Source of the DNA: Saxidomus purpurata
Lineage: Eukaryota; Mollusca; Bivalvia; Venerida; Veneridae
DNA: 64,000 nt
Reading direction: 5' to 3'
Assembly (NCBI GenBank): GCA_022818135.1
Contig: JAFMSR010000010.1
Coordinates: forward strand, 37,261,493-37,325,492
Both the position numbers and the translations under genes were made by a program. Of this stretch, positions 1 through 12,054 are shown piece after piece. Within the stretch, counting starts at the first letter, position 1. Every line of letters begins with the position of its first letter. The notes beneath the pieces were generated by a model. The model did not search any database and was not told the origin of the DNA. It saw only the letters and a list, made by a program, of their open reading frames with translations.

Positions 1-1195
1 ATTAATACCCCCGAAAGACTGCTTTATAAACTGAGGAAATTCATAGTAACAGAATACCTTGCAATAAAAAACTAAAATAGACATATTGTTCTTGGCAATA
101 ACTCTGTAATTACTCAATATAGTGTTATGGTTCTTGTACACTGTACTTCCTCTCATTGTGCTTGATCATTTTATGGAATTGTATTGAATTCCAATCAGTA
201 GTTTTCAAGTAATGCTCCGGACAAGGAAAAGTAACAAAGGGCAATAACTCTGTAATAAGTCAAGATAATGTTATGATTATTGTGCACTGCACTTCCACTC
301 CTTGTGCTAGACCATTGTATGAAGTTGTATTGAATTCCAATCAGTAGTTTTCAAGTAATGCTCCGGACAAGGAAAAGTGACAAAGGGCAATAACTCTGTA
401 ATGAGTCAAGAAAGAGTTATGGTTCTTGCACACTGCACTTCCTCTCAATGTACTTGACCATTGTATGAATTTGTATTGAACCCAACCATTAATTTTCAAG
501 TTATGCTCTGGACAAGGAAAAGTAACAGAGGGCAATAACTCTGTAATTACTCAAGATAGAGTTATGTTTTTTTACACTGCACTTCCTCTCCTTGTGCTAG
601 ACCATTGTATGAAGTTGTATTGAATTCCAATCAGTAGTTTTCAAGTAATGCTCTGGACAAGGAAAAGTGACAAAGGGCAATAACTCTGTAATGAGTCAAG
701 ATAGTGTTATGGTTCTTGTGCACTGCACTTTCTCTCAATGTGCTTGACCATTGTATGAATTTGTATTGAATACCAACCATTAGTTTTCAAGTTATGCTCT
801 GGACAAGGAAAAGTAACAGAGGGCAATAACTCTGTAATGAATCAAGATAGAGTGATTGTTCCTGTGCACTTCACTTCCTCTCAATGGACTTGACCATTGT
901 ATGAAGTTGTATTGAATTCCAACCAGTAGTTTTCAAGTTATGCTCCAGACAGGGGAAAGTAACAAAGGGCAATAACTCTGTAATGAGTCAAGACGGAGTT
1001 ATGGTTCTTGTGCACTGCACTTCCTCTCAAAGTGCTAGACCATTGTATGAAGTTGTATTGAATTCCAACCAGTAGTTTTCAAGTTATGCTCCAGACACGG
1101 AAAATGCAACAGACCACCTGACCGACTGCCCGCCCGCCCGACCGACCACCGGGCGACTCCTATATACCCCCCCAAACTTCGTTTCGGGGGTATAA
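1..1195 (+). repeat. Tandem array, 146-bp unit, with GC-rich terminal hairpin block
   Basis: Units carrying 'caaagggcaataactctg' recur at 235, 381, 526, 671, 817 and 963, a spacing of 145-146 bp. Each unit also holds 'ttgaattccaa' and 'tgcacttcctct'. The array opens with 'taatacccccgaaag' and closes at about 1108-1195 with a CCGACC/CGCCCG-rich run followed by 'tttcgggggtataaaaac', so the two ends are short inverted copies of ATACCCCCGAAA. The same element is complete at 14060-15390. The short ORFs inside are by-products of the repeat. This is probably a non-autonomous mobile element with internal satellite-like repeats; no transposase is seen. Confidence 0.85.
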
Positions 1196-2290
1196 AAACT
1201 CTGGCCTTGACTAAATCATGTTGACAATCGCAGTAGGTCACCCAAAATCAACAAGTAGGTCAGGTCAAGTAGTACGAACAGCAATGTTAATCTTAAAAAG
1301 CACATCTAACTTTCGCAATTATATTTTCGGAACATTAAAGATGTGTAATAAAAGAATAAAACTACATTAAAAACATTCTTACTCAGGCACGAAAAACCCA
1401 TTCACATAAAAACATCGACTGTGTGAAAAGTACTGGTTAATCAACCAGGATCAGGAATAGTAGTTCACCAGCATCTGTCCGAGGACCGAATCGCCGATCA
1501 TGCAGATCATGATCTACACTTACTTCTTTTTTTATTTATAAGTAAAAATAAAACAGATTAACAGATTAAAATTAAAATTTCCTTCTGAAAATATTAAAAA
1601 AAATTTCTCACCAAAATTCCACAAAATTTTAATAAAATTTCTATTTTACGAAATCATGATCTACAGCAACATTCATATATTTAAAGACTAATTTTGGCAT
1701 TCTATCCATTTTATAATACAAATGATTCAAATAATTACATTAATGACTGTGCTTTTTCAACAGTAGTAGACCAAACTGGTGGCCATTAGCACCCTGCTGA
1801 TTGGCTAATCATTTTTGTCTCTCCTGGCTCCATTGGTTAATTTACTATCCGATTTTTGCTTCAAGCTCCGGTAGTAAACAACCAACTCGTACAAGTTTCT
1901 TTATAATTTTCTATTGTACATCATTATAATTAAAGAAGTAAAGTTAACAAGTAGCCTGTGAGGTTGCTGGCTTATTTGGCTTTTAAGAGGTTTCTATATT
2001 TTCAAAATTTCAGAGTAGGAAAATAGGTCAAACTTTCTTGCATACTTTTAACTTGTTTAAATAAGTAAAACCATCTTTCGGACAACATTTTTTTCTCTTA
2101 TTCAGGACAATTAAAACTTTTATCATCACAATAAGCTAAGCAAAGTAAAAATAGGACGTCAACACTTTATTAAAGGGGATTTTTACTTTACAAAACAAAC
2201 ACATATAACATCTAGTATCAAAATTTTCTAAAAACTGTTAGGCTACCACGATCCAGACATACAAACTAGGTCAATCACACTTAGATCTCA
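1196..2290. other. AT-rich spacer, no gene seen
   Basis: There is no open frame of note, no splice-flanked exon and no clear repeat unit. A weak direct repeat 'catgatctaca' occurs near 1508 and 1665. Confidence 0.5.
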
Positions 2291-2491
2291 CTGGTCGCCG
2301 TGATTGGCCTACTCAATGGCAACCAATCAAATTCAACCTTTGGCTATTGCAGTCAGATAAATCTCTCCTATTTTGGAAACAGAAAAACACTTTTGATAGG
2401 TATAGGCATGATGGGAGACATGCCGAGGTCTCATCCACAAATTCAAGCTTCAAGGACGGACCTTTATAAAATTTGCTTCAAATCAAATAAA

Positions 2492-2897
2492 CAAGAGAGC
2501 CATGATGGCCCTTTATCACTCCTCCGAGTACAACTGCTTTTAACAAAGTTGCTAGAAATCATCGAAACAACCCCCCAGGTGACCCATATTAAAACTTGAG
2601 CTAGAAATCAACCAAACAACCTTTCTGACAAATTGCCAGGATATTAGGACTGAAACAGTAGCCTCTATTTTTGGGTCATGTGACCTAGTTTTTCATCTGA
2701 GATGACCCATATTCGAACTCGTCCGAGTAATTACTGGGACAAACACCCTGACCAAGTTTTGTGACAATCAAGGCAAAAATGTGACCACTAGAGTGTTAAC
2801 GAACTAAGTGTGGACGGACGACGGACGACAGACGACGGACGACAGACATTAATCGATCCTAGTAGCTCACCCTGAGCCAGCTCAGGTGAGCTAAAAA
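2492..2897 (+). repeat. CAAGAG-type interspersed element with terminal hairpin
   Basis: It starts with 'caagagagccatgatggccc', whose core GGGCCATCATGGC-type palindrome is shared by copies elsewhere in the window. It ends with a GACGGAC microsatellite (about 2811-2848), a hairpin (2864-2892, arms AGCTCACCTGAG / CTCAGGTGAGCT) and an A-run. The same architecture appears at 17.87-18.55 kb and 51.76-52.67 kb. It is non-coding and no transposase is seen. Confidence 0.7.
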
Positions 2898-2932
2898 GTT
2901 ACCACTTTCGTTTTCAACGGCGAACATTTTCA

Positions 2933-3265
2933 ATGCACAAGAAATGTCCACTGGTAGAATCTATGATAGTAGCAACAAAGTCTGGTTATATTGTATCTAT
3001 TATTGGTCCGTACATGTCAGACAGAAAAAATAACGATGCACACATTCTTACACACATGTTCAAAAATAATGTCGAAAATATTAAGGAATGGATAAATGCT
3101 GATGACGTTTTCATTGTTGATCCGCTCTTAACTGATATTGGCATCAAAACAGAAATGTTGTTGTTCTTACTTAAATGTCAACGTCAACTGTCTGCCAATG
3201 TAGAGTCTGTAAATTCCCGTCTAAAACATGTTCCGAGTTTTGCGAGCATTATCAAAATACTATAA
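2933..3265 (+). pseudogene. Harbinger-type (DDE_Tnp_4 / HARBI1-like) transposase fragment
   Basis: This 110-codon frame shows the order typical of PIF/Harbinger DDE transposases. A hydrophobic 'GYIVSIIGPY' strand is followed by 'DRKNNDAHIL', which matches the usual Asn-Asp-Ala segment carrying the second acidic residue. Next come 'IKEWINADDVFIVD' and a carboxy-terminal 'ANVESVNSRLK' helix resembling the region of the last acidic residue (usually VE-NARLK). The conserved D-R-G-F-R-D after 'VFIVD' is replaced by 'PLLTD', and about 30 residues expected before the final helix are absent. I therefore read it as an internally deleted, dead fragment. It lies 36 bp after the end of a CAAGAG-type repeat, which may have removed the upstream part. 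It could instead be domesticated, but the short length argues against that. Confidence 0.55.
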
Positions 3266-3274
3266 AAAATAAGT

Positions 3275-3920
3275 TAGTTTTAGTTTTGGGCTTTTGGGCG
3301 CATTTTTATTTTATAAGTTCTAATTTGGTTAAAAATTAGAATATACATGTACCTGTACGCAAAGTGTGGGTGACGTGCTTACTGTCTTGAAACGTACATG
3401 TGCATACATCAAGATGCTCAAACTGCACAAACACAAATTCCACTTAATTTTGCAAGCATTATAATCATGCTTTGATAAAACAAAAATATTCTTAGTTGCG
3501 AGTTTGTGTGCATTTTTATTGCAAAAGTTTTAAAATGGTAAAAATCAACATGTACCTGTAAGCAAACAGCAGATGACGTGTAACTTGCTAACTGTCTTGA
3601 AGCGTACATGTACAAAAAGTATGATGCAAACATCATCATTTACTTTTTTTGCAAGAGGTCATTGATAATTTTGAAAATTTGAATCATATCTTGTTGTCTC
3701 CGATAAAACATTTACAATCAATACAGTATTGACTTTCCGTCCATAATGGAGACTGTTTTGCACTCACAATTCTAAGTGACCTTACATATCACGCATGACT
3801 TTATCTCAGTTTCAGTTGTGAAACATATTGCAGAAATCAGCATGTGGCTGTACGCAAACGGTGGGTGACATGTCAGTCGCTACCGTTGTGTAAACTCTAT
3901 ATGCAGCATGATGAGCAAAC
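3275..3920 (+). repeat. Degenerate tandem repeat, three copies
   Basis: Three diverged copies share 'catgtacctgtacgcaaa', '(g)tgggtgacgtg', 'aactgtcttgaagcgtacatgt' and a following 'gatgcaaacatc'. They lie at about 3290-3420, 3490-3640 and 3835-3925. They sit directly downstream of the Harbinger fragment and may be part of that element's 3' region. No coding potential is seen. Confidence 0.5.
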
Positions 3921-4630
3921 ACTTTTCACAAAAGACCACATGTCTGTAGATAGTTATTTCATTTATATTTTATGAAGGTTTGTTTAATAATAAAGTTTAC
4001 AACTGTGATACATGTAGTGTATATTTTTCGCTGTTTTGAATACTTCCATCGTAATGCAGCGTTTCTTACTCTGATATGCATAGACTAACTGTCTTCGCAA
4101 AATTAACTTCTAGCGTAGAAAATAAACTGCTAGCGTGTATTGTGGTCTATTCAGAAATAGGAACGTTATAATCCAGTGTGTTCCATAGATGTATTTTTAT
4201 ACTTTATAAGTATATATATTTTGTGTAGTTTTGCTGCACGATAATGAATTGTTATTAGAAGTATGACAAAAATGAAAGTAAGAAACTCGGTTATTTATAC
4301 CATGTTGTGCTTGTTTTTTACTGATTCCCCTTATGAATGTCTTTAAATGATCTGATTGAAATGCCGTATGCAACGGTTTGCAGGAGGATCTAGCTCAATT
4401 TGCCGTTGTCTGTAGAAATAACTAGAATTGTGTCCAAAGGACACCGATGCCCCCACTGTGCAGATGTGCTCATAAACAAGAGCAAGCATATCTGTATGTA
4501 AGATTTTTATGTGGAACTTTTTCATTCCACTGTTTCATTTCTGTACATATACCTAAAATGATCTACAGGTAACCTTATGTACATGTTAAATTAAATTACA
4601 AATGTAAAATTTATATGTTCAATTATTTAT
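3921..4630. other. AT-rich spacer, nothing recognised
   Basis: AT-rich sequence with scattered TATATATA runs. I see no exon, RNA gene or repeat boundary. Confidence 0.45.
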
Positions 4631-5617
4631 ATGGTATATAGTGAAAAAATCAACAAAGGGCCATAATTCTGTTAAATTTGGTCGCAACAAATTTATATGG
4701 TATATAGTGAAAAAATCAACAAAGGGCCATAATTCTGTTAAATTTGGTCGCAACAAAAATTTCTTCCTTTACTACCATCTACACATTAAAGCTGTTCATC
4801 CCTGGAAGTTTAAGCAAAATCTGCCATCCGGTTTAAGAGGAGTTGCGTTCACAATATTTCTATATGGTATATAGTGAAAAACTTAACAAAGGGCCATAAT
4901 TCTGTTAAATTTGGTCGCAACAAAAATTCCTTCCTTTACTACCATCTACACATTAAGGTTGTTCATCCCTGGAAGTTTAAGCAAAATCTGCCAACCAGTT
5001 TAAGAGGAGTTGCGTTCACAAAATTTCTATATGGTATATAGTGAAAAAATCAACAAAGGGCCATAATTCTGTTAAATTTGGCCGCAGCAAAAATTCCTTC
5101 CTTTACTGCCATCTACACATTAAGGTTGTTCATCCCTGGAAGTTTAAGCAAAATCTGCCATCCGGTTTAAGAGGAGTTGCGTTCACAAAATTTCTACATA
5201 GTATATAGTGAAAAAATCAACAAAGGGCCATAATTCTGTTAAATTTGGTCGCAGCAAAAATTCCTTTCTTTACTACCATCTACACATTAAGGTTGTTCAT
5301 CCCTGGAAGTTTAAGCAAAATCTGCCATCCGGTTTAAGAGGAGTTGCGTTCACAAGATATATAGTGAAAAAATCAACAAAGGGCCATAATTCTGTTAAAT
5401 TTGGTCGCCGCGAAAATTCCTTCCTTTACTACCATCTACACATTAAGGTTGTTCATCCCTGGAAGTTTAAGCAAAATCTGCCATCCGGTTTAAGAGGAGT
5501 TGCGTTCACAAGATTTCGGGACGTACGGACGGACTGACGGACTGACGGACTCACGGACGGACGGACGGACGGACAAGTGCAACGCTATATGCACCCCACT
5601 TTGTGGGGGGCATAAAA
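4631..5617 (+). repeat. Tandem array, 167-bp unit, ending in ACGG microsatellite and hairpin
   Basis: The landmark 'gtgaaaaaatcaacaaaggg' begins at 4641, 4707, 4874, 5041, 5208 and 5363. Full units are 167 bp, the first is a 66-bp partial and the fifth is shortened to 155 bp. Copies are nearly identical, suggesting recent amplification. The array ends in a (GGAC)n tract at about 5520-5575 and a short hairpin 'atgcaccccactttgtgggg' followed by 'cataaaaac'. The open frames here are stop-free stretches of the repeat, not genes. Confidence 0.85.
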
Positions 5618-6110
5618 ACAAAGAAACATCATAACTTAAAGGGCCGACTTATGTCGTATTCCTGTAGGACTATTTTTAAGATAAACTTATTTGTAAACAT
5701 TCATTTATAGAAAGAAATTAAAATTATGGAAAATCAATTATTTACTTTTTGTAAATGTTGTGCCTGATTTCACCGTCTTATTTCAAAGTCTGGATATCGA
5801 TAAACAACTTCCGATCAAACTTTTGTTTGCATGAACGGTTTGGCATGCAATTCTCATATGCTCGGTGAAACTTGCATCATGTTATGTGTGATAATTCTCC
5901 CTTGAATTCCCGCCAAAATGTCAAAATATAAAATTGCTTTGTAAAAACCAACAAGTGACAGGAAATTGTCACAAAACCAGGTTTTCATTTTCCAGTCTGC
6001 TGGCCGAGCGCAAATGTATTCTTCTATATATAACATATGTGGAAAAAAAGCAAAGGGCCATAATTCAGGCAAAAATTATATAAAAAAAAACAAAAAAAAA
6101 ACAAAAAACA
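5618..6110. other. Spacer with one stray array unit
   Basis: Mostly AT-rich unique sequence. A degenerate piece of the 'caaagggccataattc' repeat lies at about 6040-6070, followed by an A-rich tract. No gene is seen. Confidence 0.45.
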
Positions 6111-6111
6111 A

Positions 6112-6195
6112 AATTTGCTCTGTGTGGGGTTTGAACCACTGGTCTCATGAGAAATTTTGTCATCTTACTGTAACAGAATACTCCAAAGTATACAG
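6112..6195 (-). repeat. tRNA-like SINE head (minus strand)
   Basis: On the minus strand, 'agtggttcaaaccccacac' (about 6121-6140) fits a Pol III B box and the T arm of a tRNA, preceded by a degenerate A-box region. Cloverleaf pairing is poor, so this is a SINE remnant or tRNA pseudogene rather than a functional tRNA. Confidence 0.4.
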
Positions 6196-6221
6196 GACTG
6201 GTAATCTATTCTTAAAATAGA

Positions 6222-6325
6222 CAGTAATAACAGGGTATTCTCCCTTTTATAATAACAGGGTATTCTCCCTTTTATATATACTTAAAGAAGGAGACACAAA
6301 ATTGCTAACGGACGGACGGACGGAC
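6222..6325 (+). repeat. 25-bp direct duplication and GGAC microsatellite
   Basis: 'aataacagggtattctccct' occurs twice, about 25 bp apart (about 6225-6275). A (CGGA)n run follows at 6310-6325. This is the tail of a repeat array. Confidence 0.6.
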
Positions 6326-6454
6326 GACCAGGGGCAGAACATTATATATTCAATATTCTTTAGTTAACAATTATAGTTCTGTTATAGTTCGGTTGAAATC
6401 CCTTGAGAAATGTAGGAGTTGCACACAGAAGAGTATTTCTCTATATTATTACAT

Positions 6455-6981
6455 TATGTGGAAAAAAACAAAGGCCCATAATTCTGTCAAAAATGATCAA
6501 ATCACAAAACCCTGACAATATGCGCCAGGGCACTTGGTGACAATAATTCTGTGAAAGTTTGGTTGAAATCCCTTGAGAAGTGTAGAAGGAGTTGCGCACA
6601 GAAGAATTACATATGTGAAAAAAAACAAAGGGCCATAATTCTGTCAAAAATGACCAAATCACAAAACCAGGAAAATATGCGCCAGGGCACTTCATGACAA
6701 TACTTCTGTGAAAGTTTGGTTGAAATCCCTTGAGAAATGTAGGAGGAGTTGTGCACAGAAGAATTACATATGTGAAAAAAACAAAGGGCCATAATTCTGT
6801 CAAAAATGACCGAATCACAAAACCCCGACAATATGCGCCAGGGCACTTCATGACAGTTTGGTTGAAATCTGTTGAGAAATGTAGGAGGAGTTGCGCACAG
6901 AAGAAATTGTTTACGCCCGCCCGCCCGCCGACATACCCCAATCTAATAACCAGGATTTTTCCTTCGGAAAATCTGGTTAAA
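6455..6981 (+). repeat. Tandem array, ~155-bp unit
   Basis: Units beginning 'gtgaaaaaaacaaagggcca' recur at about 6459, 6615 and 6772. Each holds 'ctgtcaaaaatgaccaaatc', 'atatgcgccagggcact' and 'tggttgaaatcccttgag'. The array closes in a CGCCCGCC tract (about 6915-6930) and a hairpin 'ggatttttccttcggaaaat' (about 6952-6972) before an A-run. It is related in design to the 167-bp array but distinct in sequence. The 166-codon minus-strand frame here is an artefact of the repeat. Confidence 0.8.
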
Positions 6982-6989
6982 AACTGTGA

Positions 6990-7690
6990 TTGTACAAACT
7001 ACGAAAGATAATTAGACTGATAAAAAGATCTATCAGTCTGTTTGGTCCCATAGACATACATGTACGCCAACATATACAGCTTACGGGGAGTTCTCTGTGC
7101 TTCGCGGTTATTCAACCTTATGATGCAGCAGCATCATGCAGAGTGCTTCATTATTTTTTCTTTAGCATATGTTTCATTGCGCTAGTATTTGTTATATATC
7201 CTTGACAAATGAAGAAATATTTAATACTGAGAATGTACCATGTATAGTTTATGCGACGTCGTTGACGTTAAACAGCTAATTGTGATCATATGTCCCGTTT
7301 TCTAATGTTTATATCTTTTTCATTTTTCAAGGTAAGTGTTCAATTTTTTCAGTATTCTTAGTGAAAAGGATTATACGATAACATGTGTTAATTTCATCAG
7401 GTTACAGAAACCGGCCAAATCGACCCAAAACGTACCAAGCCCTTTAAACATGTAAACTAATACTGCCAATTAAAAAGACTTTCACAAAACTAAAACTAAA
7501 CAAAATGTAAGAACCCTTCTATGTGTACATGAATACAGTTGTCAAGAATGTTTCTTTTTGAAGTTGAACAGATAATACTCTTTATAGCTGTCTAAGTATT
7601 AAAGTGCTTTGGTAACTATGACAAGTTTTACTGAATCTTACTTTCCTAACAAATTATGAACTGCATGCTTTTGTTGCATATCTGGGAAAC
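6990..7690. other. AT-rich spacer, no gene seen
   Basis: One short open frame of 71 codons has no recognisable domain. No splice-flanked exon, RNA or repeat boundary is evident. Confidence 0.4.
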
Positions 7691-7699
7691 CTATTGCAC

Positions 7700-7905
7700 C
7701 CCTTCAGTGGTCAAGCTAACTTGAAATCACTACAACCTGTCATTGACAGAGGGCCATGGGTTCAAGTCCTGCTACCAATCGTGGTTCTTTATGCAGGACA
7801 GGGTTCTAGTACAGATCAGAATATAATAAACTTTATTTCCATTCAGGGGTCAATTACCATGGCATGTTAATCACAGAATAAATGCTTAACAAATAAATAA
7901 AGATA
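7700..7905 (+). repeat. tRNA-derived SINE-like element
   Basis: 'cttcagtggtcaagctaac' resembles a Pol III A box, and 'gggttcaagtcctgc' (about 7758-7773) matches a B box at the right spacing. An unrelated AT-rich body follows, containing 'aataaactttatttcc'. The cloverleaf is not intact. Confidence 0.45.
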
Positions 7906-8439
7906 CTAACGTAAAGAAGGCTGCATTAGTATTGGTATAACACATTTAAGAAGGCCTGTCCTGGGCAGTATATATGAGACGATATGTAAGGTATGTCAAT
8001 GTACATGTATATGCCAACACATATGCAGTCAATTCAAAAGGTTTGCATTTACTTATGTTTATATTTGTTGTTTGTATCCTGCGACTTTTAATAAGGTTAT
8101 ATTTTTAAAACCCAACTTAATTGACTCTACTCTTAATTGGGTCATCCATCCAAATACTAAATTACCGGCATTTTAGCCCTAGTCATTTGATCTCCTAAAA
8201 TCTTATATGATTCAGGCTCCATAACTGAATATGCATGATGGTAGCATCTCAAAATAGGAGAATAAGAAAATATCAATTACAGTAGACTCCATAAATTCCG
8301 AACCCCTAAAAATCCGGTCATCTAAAAATTTTGTTTTTTTTTCTCCGCCCTTTTTTTCTCCATTGACACTAATGTTAATATTTCCCCAAAAATGAAATAT
8401 GTGCATGATAGTACCTTGCATTGCCAATGCATGCAAAAC

Positions 8440-8835
8440 TTAAACCAAAACTTTTGAAGTTCAACAAGGGCCATAAGTTGTAATTAATTCAGTCATGAGT
8501 AATCTAACTTGATTGTTGGAGACCCCTGAACATTCTTAAGATGTTTCAAATCAATTTCAGCAATGGTAACTTAGACAATTATATGCCTGAAAGCAGCTTG
8601 CACATAAAACTTTAACTAAATTCAGCTTGCATGCAAAACTATCATATTGAAGTTTTATATCAATCAATCCCATGAGTGATTACTGAGATGTATGAAAGTA
8701 TCTTGCATGCAGTTTCTCAGTCAGACAAGGGCCATAATTTACACTTAATTCATAGAAGAGTTATCTTTCTTGACTGTCTGACACCCTGAAGACATTAACA
8801 AAGTTTCAAATCAATCCAGTGCCGAAATTTAAGTG
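8440..8835 (+). repeat. Interspersed repeat ('caagggccataa' family, diverged copy)
   Basis: 'agttcaacaagggccataag', 'gagacccctgaacattc' and 'gtttcaaatcaat' recur in a second cycle at about 8720-8820. Fresher copies lie at 50.52-50.87 kb. The sequence is non-coding. Confidence 0.65.
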
Positions 8836-9205
8836 CAAGAATGAGCTCATTGGATCTCACACTGTAGCGCTTTCTACTTTCTATTTTTGTAGTCGATAAA
8901 CTAGTTAAATTTTTCCCCAAATGCTTGTAAAGTTTCCCATCCACCTCAACATTAAAAGTTTTATCAACCACTATTCAAATTGATCATTTTAACTTTGATG
9001 TTTGTCAGCTTAAATGATTTCTAATGAAATTTTTCATACTACAACTGCATTATTTTAATCAATTCTTCAATATTCTTCCCATTTTCTCCAACAAAAACCT
9101 AACAAATTAATTAATTGGCTTCCCCAATAGGGCTGAAAATGTTAATGAAACTTGGAAGAGATGTTCCTTGCATGAGGCTTTATCATAGTTCTTCAAACTA
9201 GGCCT

Positions 9206-10185
9206 ATCACTAAATGTGATTAATACCCTGGAAAGACTACTTTATCAACTGAGGAAGTCAGTAGTAACAGAATACCTTGAAAAACTAAAATAAAGATATT
9301 GTTCTTGGCAATAACTCTGTATTTGTCAAGATAGAGTTATGGTTCTTGTATACTTCACATCTATCATTGTGCTTGACCATTGTATAAAGTTTTAATGAAT
9401 TCCAACCAGTAATTTTCAAGTTATGCTGTGGACAAAGAAAAGTAATAAAGGGCAATAACTCTGTAATTATCAAAGATAGAGTTATGGTTCTTGCACACTA
9501 CATCTTGACCATTGTGTAAAGTTGTATTGAATTCCAACATGTAGTTTCAAGTTATGCTTGGGATAAGGAAAAGTAATAAAGGGCAATAACTCTGTAATAA
9601 CTAAAAAAAGAGTCATTGTATGAAGTTTTTTTGAATTCTGAAGTTACGCTCCTGACAAGGAAAAGAAACAAAGGGCAATTACTCTGTAATTACTCAAAAG
9701 AGAGTTATAGTTCTTGTACATTGCACTTCCTCTTATTGTGCTTGGCCATGTTATGACGTTGTATGAATTCTAACAAGTAGTTTTCAAGTGACGCTTCAGA
9801 CAAGGAGCCCTTGTGACATTGACCTTAAACCTAGTGACTGGAAACATTGACCCTGCACATCTAGGCATTGTATCTGTCACTTCTGTGAAGTATCATTAAA
9901 TTCTGACCAGAGGTTTTGGAGATTTAGCGTCCATAAGATTTTATTATCCAAAGCCCCTATCAGCTTTTGACCAAGAGACCCGAAATATGGACCATGCACA
10001 AATAGTCATCAAACTGACTAGGAAAAGTAACAAAGGGCAATAACTCTGTTAATAGTCAAGATGGAGTTATGGTTCTTGTACACTGCACTTCTTCTTAATG
10101 TGTTTGACCATTGAACGAAGTTGTATTGAATTACAACCAGTAGTTTTCAAATGATGTTCTGGACATGGAAAAGTTACAAAGGACA
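9206..10185 (+). repeat. 146-bp-family array, diverged, with an embedded 'cttctgtgaagtatcat' unit
   Basis: It starts 'tgtgattaataccctggaaag', like the arrays at 1 and 14060. Decayed 'gggcaataactctgta' units lie near 9306, 9450, 9585, 9673 and 10035. Between about 9805 and 10010 lies a unit of another family ('tgaccttaaacctagtgac', 'cttctgtgaagtatcatt'), also found at 56.76-57.24 kb. Confidence 0.7.
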
Positions 10186-10625
10186 ACAAGAGCTGTCCCT
10201 CACAAGTGACAAATGCCCCCAAAAGGGGTGTCTCACAGTCTGTGTCCTCTCCATGTGCTCAACAATGCCATATAGTTTTAAAATCTTTCCATGAATGACA
10301 AAGTTACCTATACCATGCATACAGTATTCCATTCCTTTTAAACTCTAAGTGTGACCTTGACCTTTGAGGTAGTGACGTGGTTCTTACACCTGACACATTG
10401 TCTTGATGTGCTGAACATTAATTTTGTGCAAAGTACTTTTAAAATCAATCATTGCATGACAAGGTCACAGTCCGGACACGAATGTATGCAAATATACAGG
10501 ATTCCATTACCTATAAACTCTAAGTATGACCTTGACCTTTGAGGTAGGGATGTGGGTCTTGCATCCTACAAGTCGGCTTGATGTGCTGATCACTTGTGCA
10601 AACATTTAATGATAATTTTATTTTT
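10186..10625 (+). repeat. CAAGAGCTGTCCCT-type interspersed repeat with DR0 motifs
   Basis: It begins 'caagagctgtccctcacaag' and contains two ~180-bp internal units. Each carries TGACCTTGACCT (10352-10363 and 10527-10538), the reverse complement of AGGTCAAGGTCA. A fuller copy is at 22985-23657. Confidence 0.7.
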
Positions 10626-11195
10626 CCAATATCTATTAGTGTAAGAAATCATACATTTAATTTGGACATTTCAAGAAAGCAACTTGAAACTAATAAAGTT
10701 GTGATGTTTGTACTTTTTGAAACCCCTTCATATAAATAAATTACATAAAGTATTTGAAAGATTCTAAGCTAGATATCACTGAAAGCTGGTTCTAAGATTT
10801 TTACTGTCACATCATTACGATTTTTGTTACTTACTAAATGCTGAAATTCAAATTTGTGTATAATTGTGAAATATGTATAGATTAATGGATACAAAAGGAC
10901 CTCACTTACTGGTGACATGATATTAGGTGCTACAAAAAAAGCAACACATGAAAACAAATCAAGGCTAATGCAGAGACTGTAAACAAAGAGGACAAGGAGA
11001 AAGAAGGGGGGTAGTAAGGCATTTAGATCACACTTTATGTCCTTATACCTACACTGAATTGAAGTGCAACAATTAAACAATTATCCACTGTAGAGACAAT
11101 CTTTGAATAAAGATGCATACATGTTCCTCAGTTCTTTGCAACATTGTAGATATATTTTTGTATAAATTGTTTTTAATTTGATATCTGAATATTAA

Positions 11196-12054
11196 CAAGA
11201 GCACCGCAAAGCGGGGCAATATACGCCCAAAGTGTTGTATCAGAGAATGGGAGCAAAATTTAGGGTGTTGAAGCCCAACGGACAGGAACAAGAATAGGAA
11301 CACATTCAGCAAAAGAAGACAATGATGCTTCGTGAATTCTGGTTACATTTTAATATTGTGATAATATTTGTCATGACATTGTTTAATATTCTAAGCGACT
11401 GAAGTGAGCCATCCGGAACATGGCTTCTGCACATCGTCTCAATGTGGTAAACAATTGTGTCAGGTTTCTTCGAAATCCTTCACGGGGTTCAAGAGTTACA
11501 GAGCAGAAGGGAAAAAAAGTCATATGACCTTTGAACCCCTAAGTTTGACCTTGACCTTGAAGCGAGCCATCCGGAACATGGCTTCTGCACATCGTCTCAA
11601 TGTGGTAAACATTTGTGTCAGGTTTCTTCAAAATCATTCACGGGGTTCAAGAGTTACAGAGCGGAAAGGAAAAAAAAGTCATATGACCTTTGACCCCTGA
11701 GTATGACCTTGACCTTGAATCCAGCCATCCGGAACATTGCTTCTGCACGTCATCTCAGTCTGGTTAACATTTATGTCAGGTTTCTTCGAAATCCTTCACG
11801 GGGTTCAAGAGTTACAGAGCGGAAGGGAAACAAAATCATATGACCTTTGACCCCTAAGTATGACCTTGACCTTGAATCCAGCCATCCGGAACATTGCTTC
11901 TGCACGTCGTCTCAGTCTGGTTAACATTTGTGTCAGGTTTCTTCGAAATCCTTCAAGGGGTTCAAGAGTTACAGAGCGGAAGGGAAATTGCTAACGGACA
12001 GACTGACGGACGGACACCGAGGCGATAACATAATACGTCCCCTTCGGGGTATAA
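11196..12054 (+). repeat. CAAGAGCACCGC-type element with 157-bp tandem units
   Basis: It opens 'caagagcaccgcaaagcggg' (a small hairpin). Four tandem units start at about 11406, 11564, 11721 and 11878 with 'gccatccggaacatggcttc'. The close is a (GGAC)-type tract and 'cgtccccttcggggtataaa'. Three unit boundaries carry TGACCTTGACCT (11546, 11704, 11861). The 98-codon frame inside is an artefact of the repeat. Confidence 0.8.

Noticed and set aside
5208..5537. 109-codon plus-strand frame with repeated 'KKSTKGHNSVKFG'
   Set aside because: It is a stop-free reading of the 167-bp tandem array, not a gene; units in other frames and copies carry stops.
6441..6941. 166-codon minus-strand open frame
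   Set aside because: It lies entirely in the ~155-bp tandem array, and its 'protein' is the array translated three times.
7758..7773. Functional tRNA genes at the several B-box sites (6.1, 7.7, 14.0, 20.4, 24.6, 40.2 and 42.3 kb)
   Set aside because: None forms a clean cloverleaf by eye. They look like SINE heads or pseudogenes; covariance scoring would be decisive.
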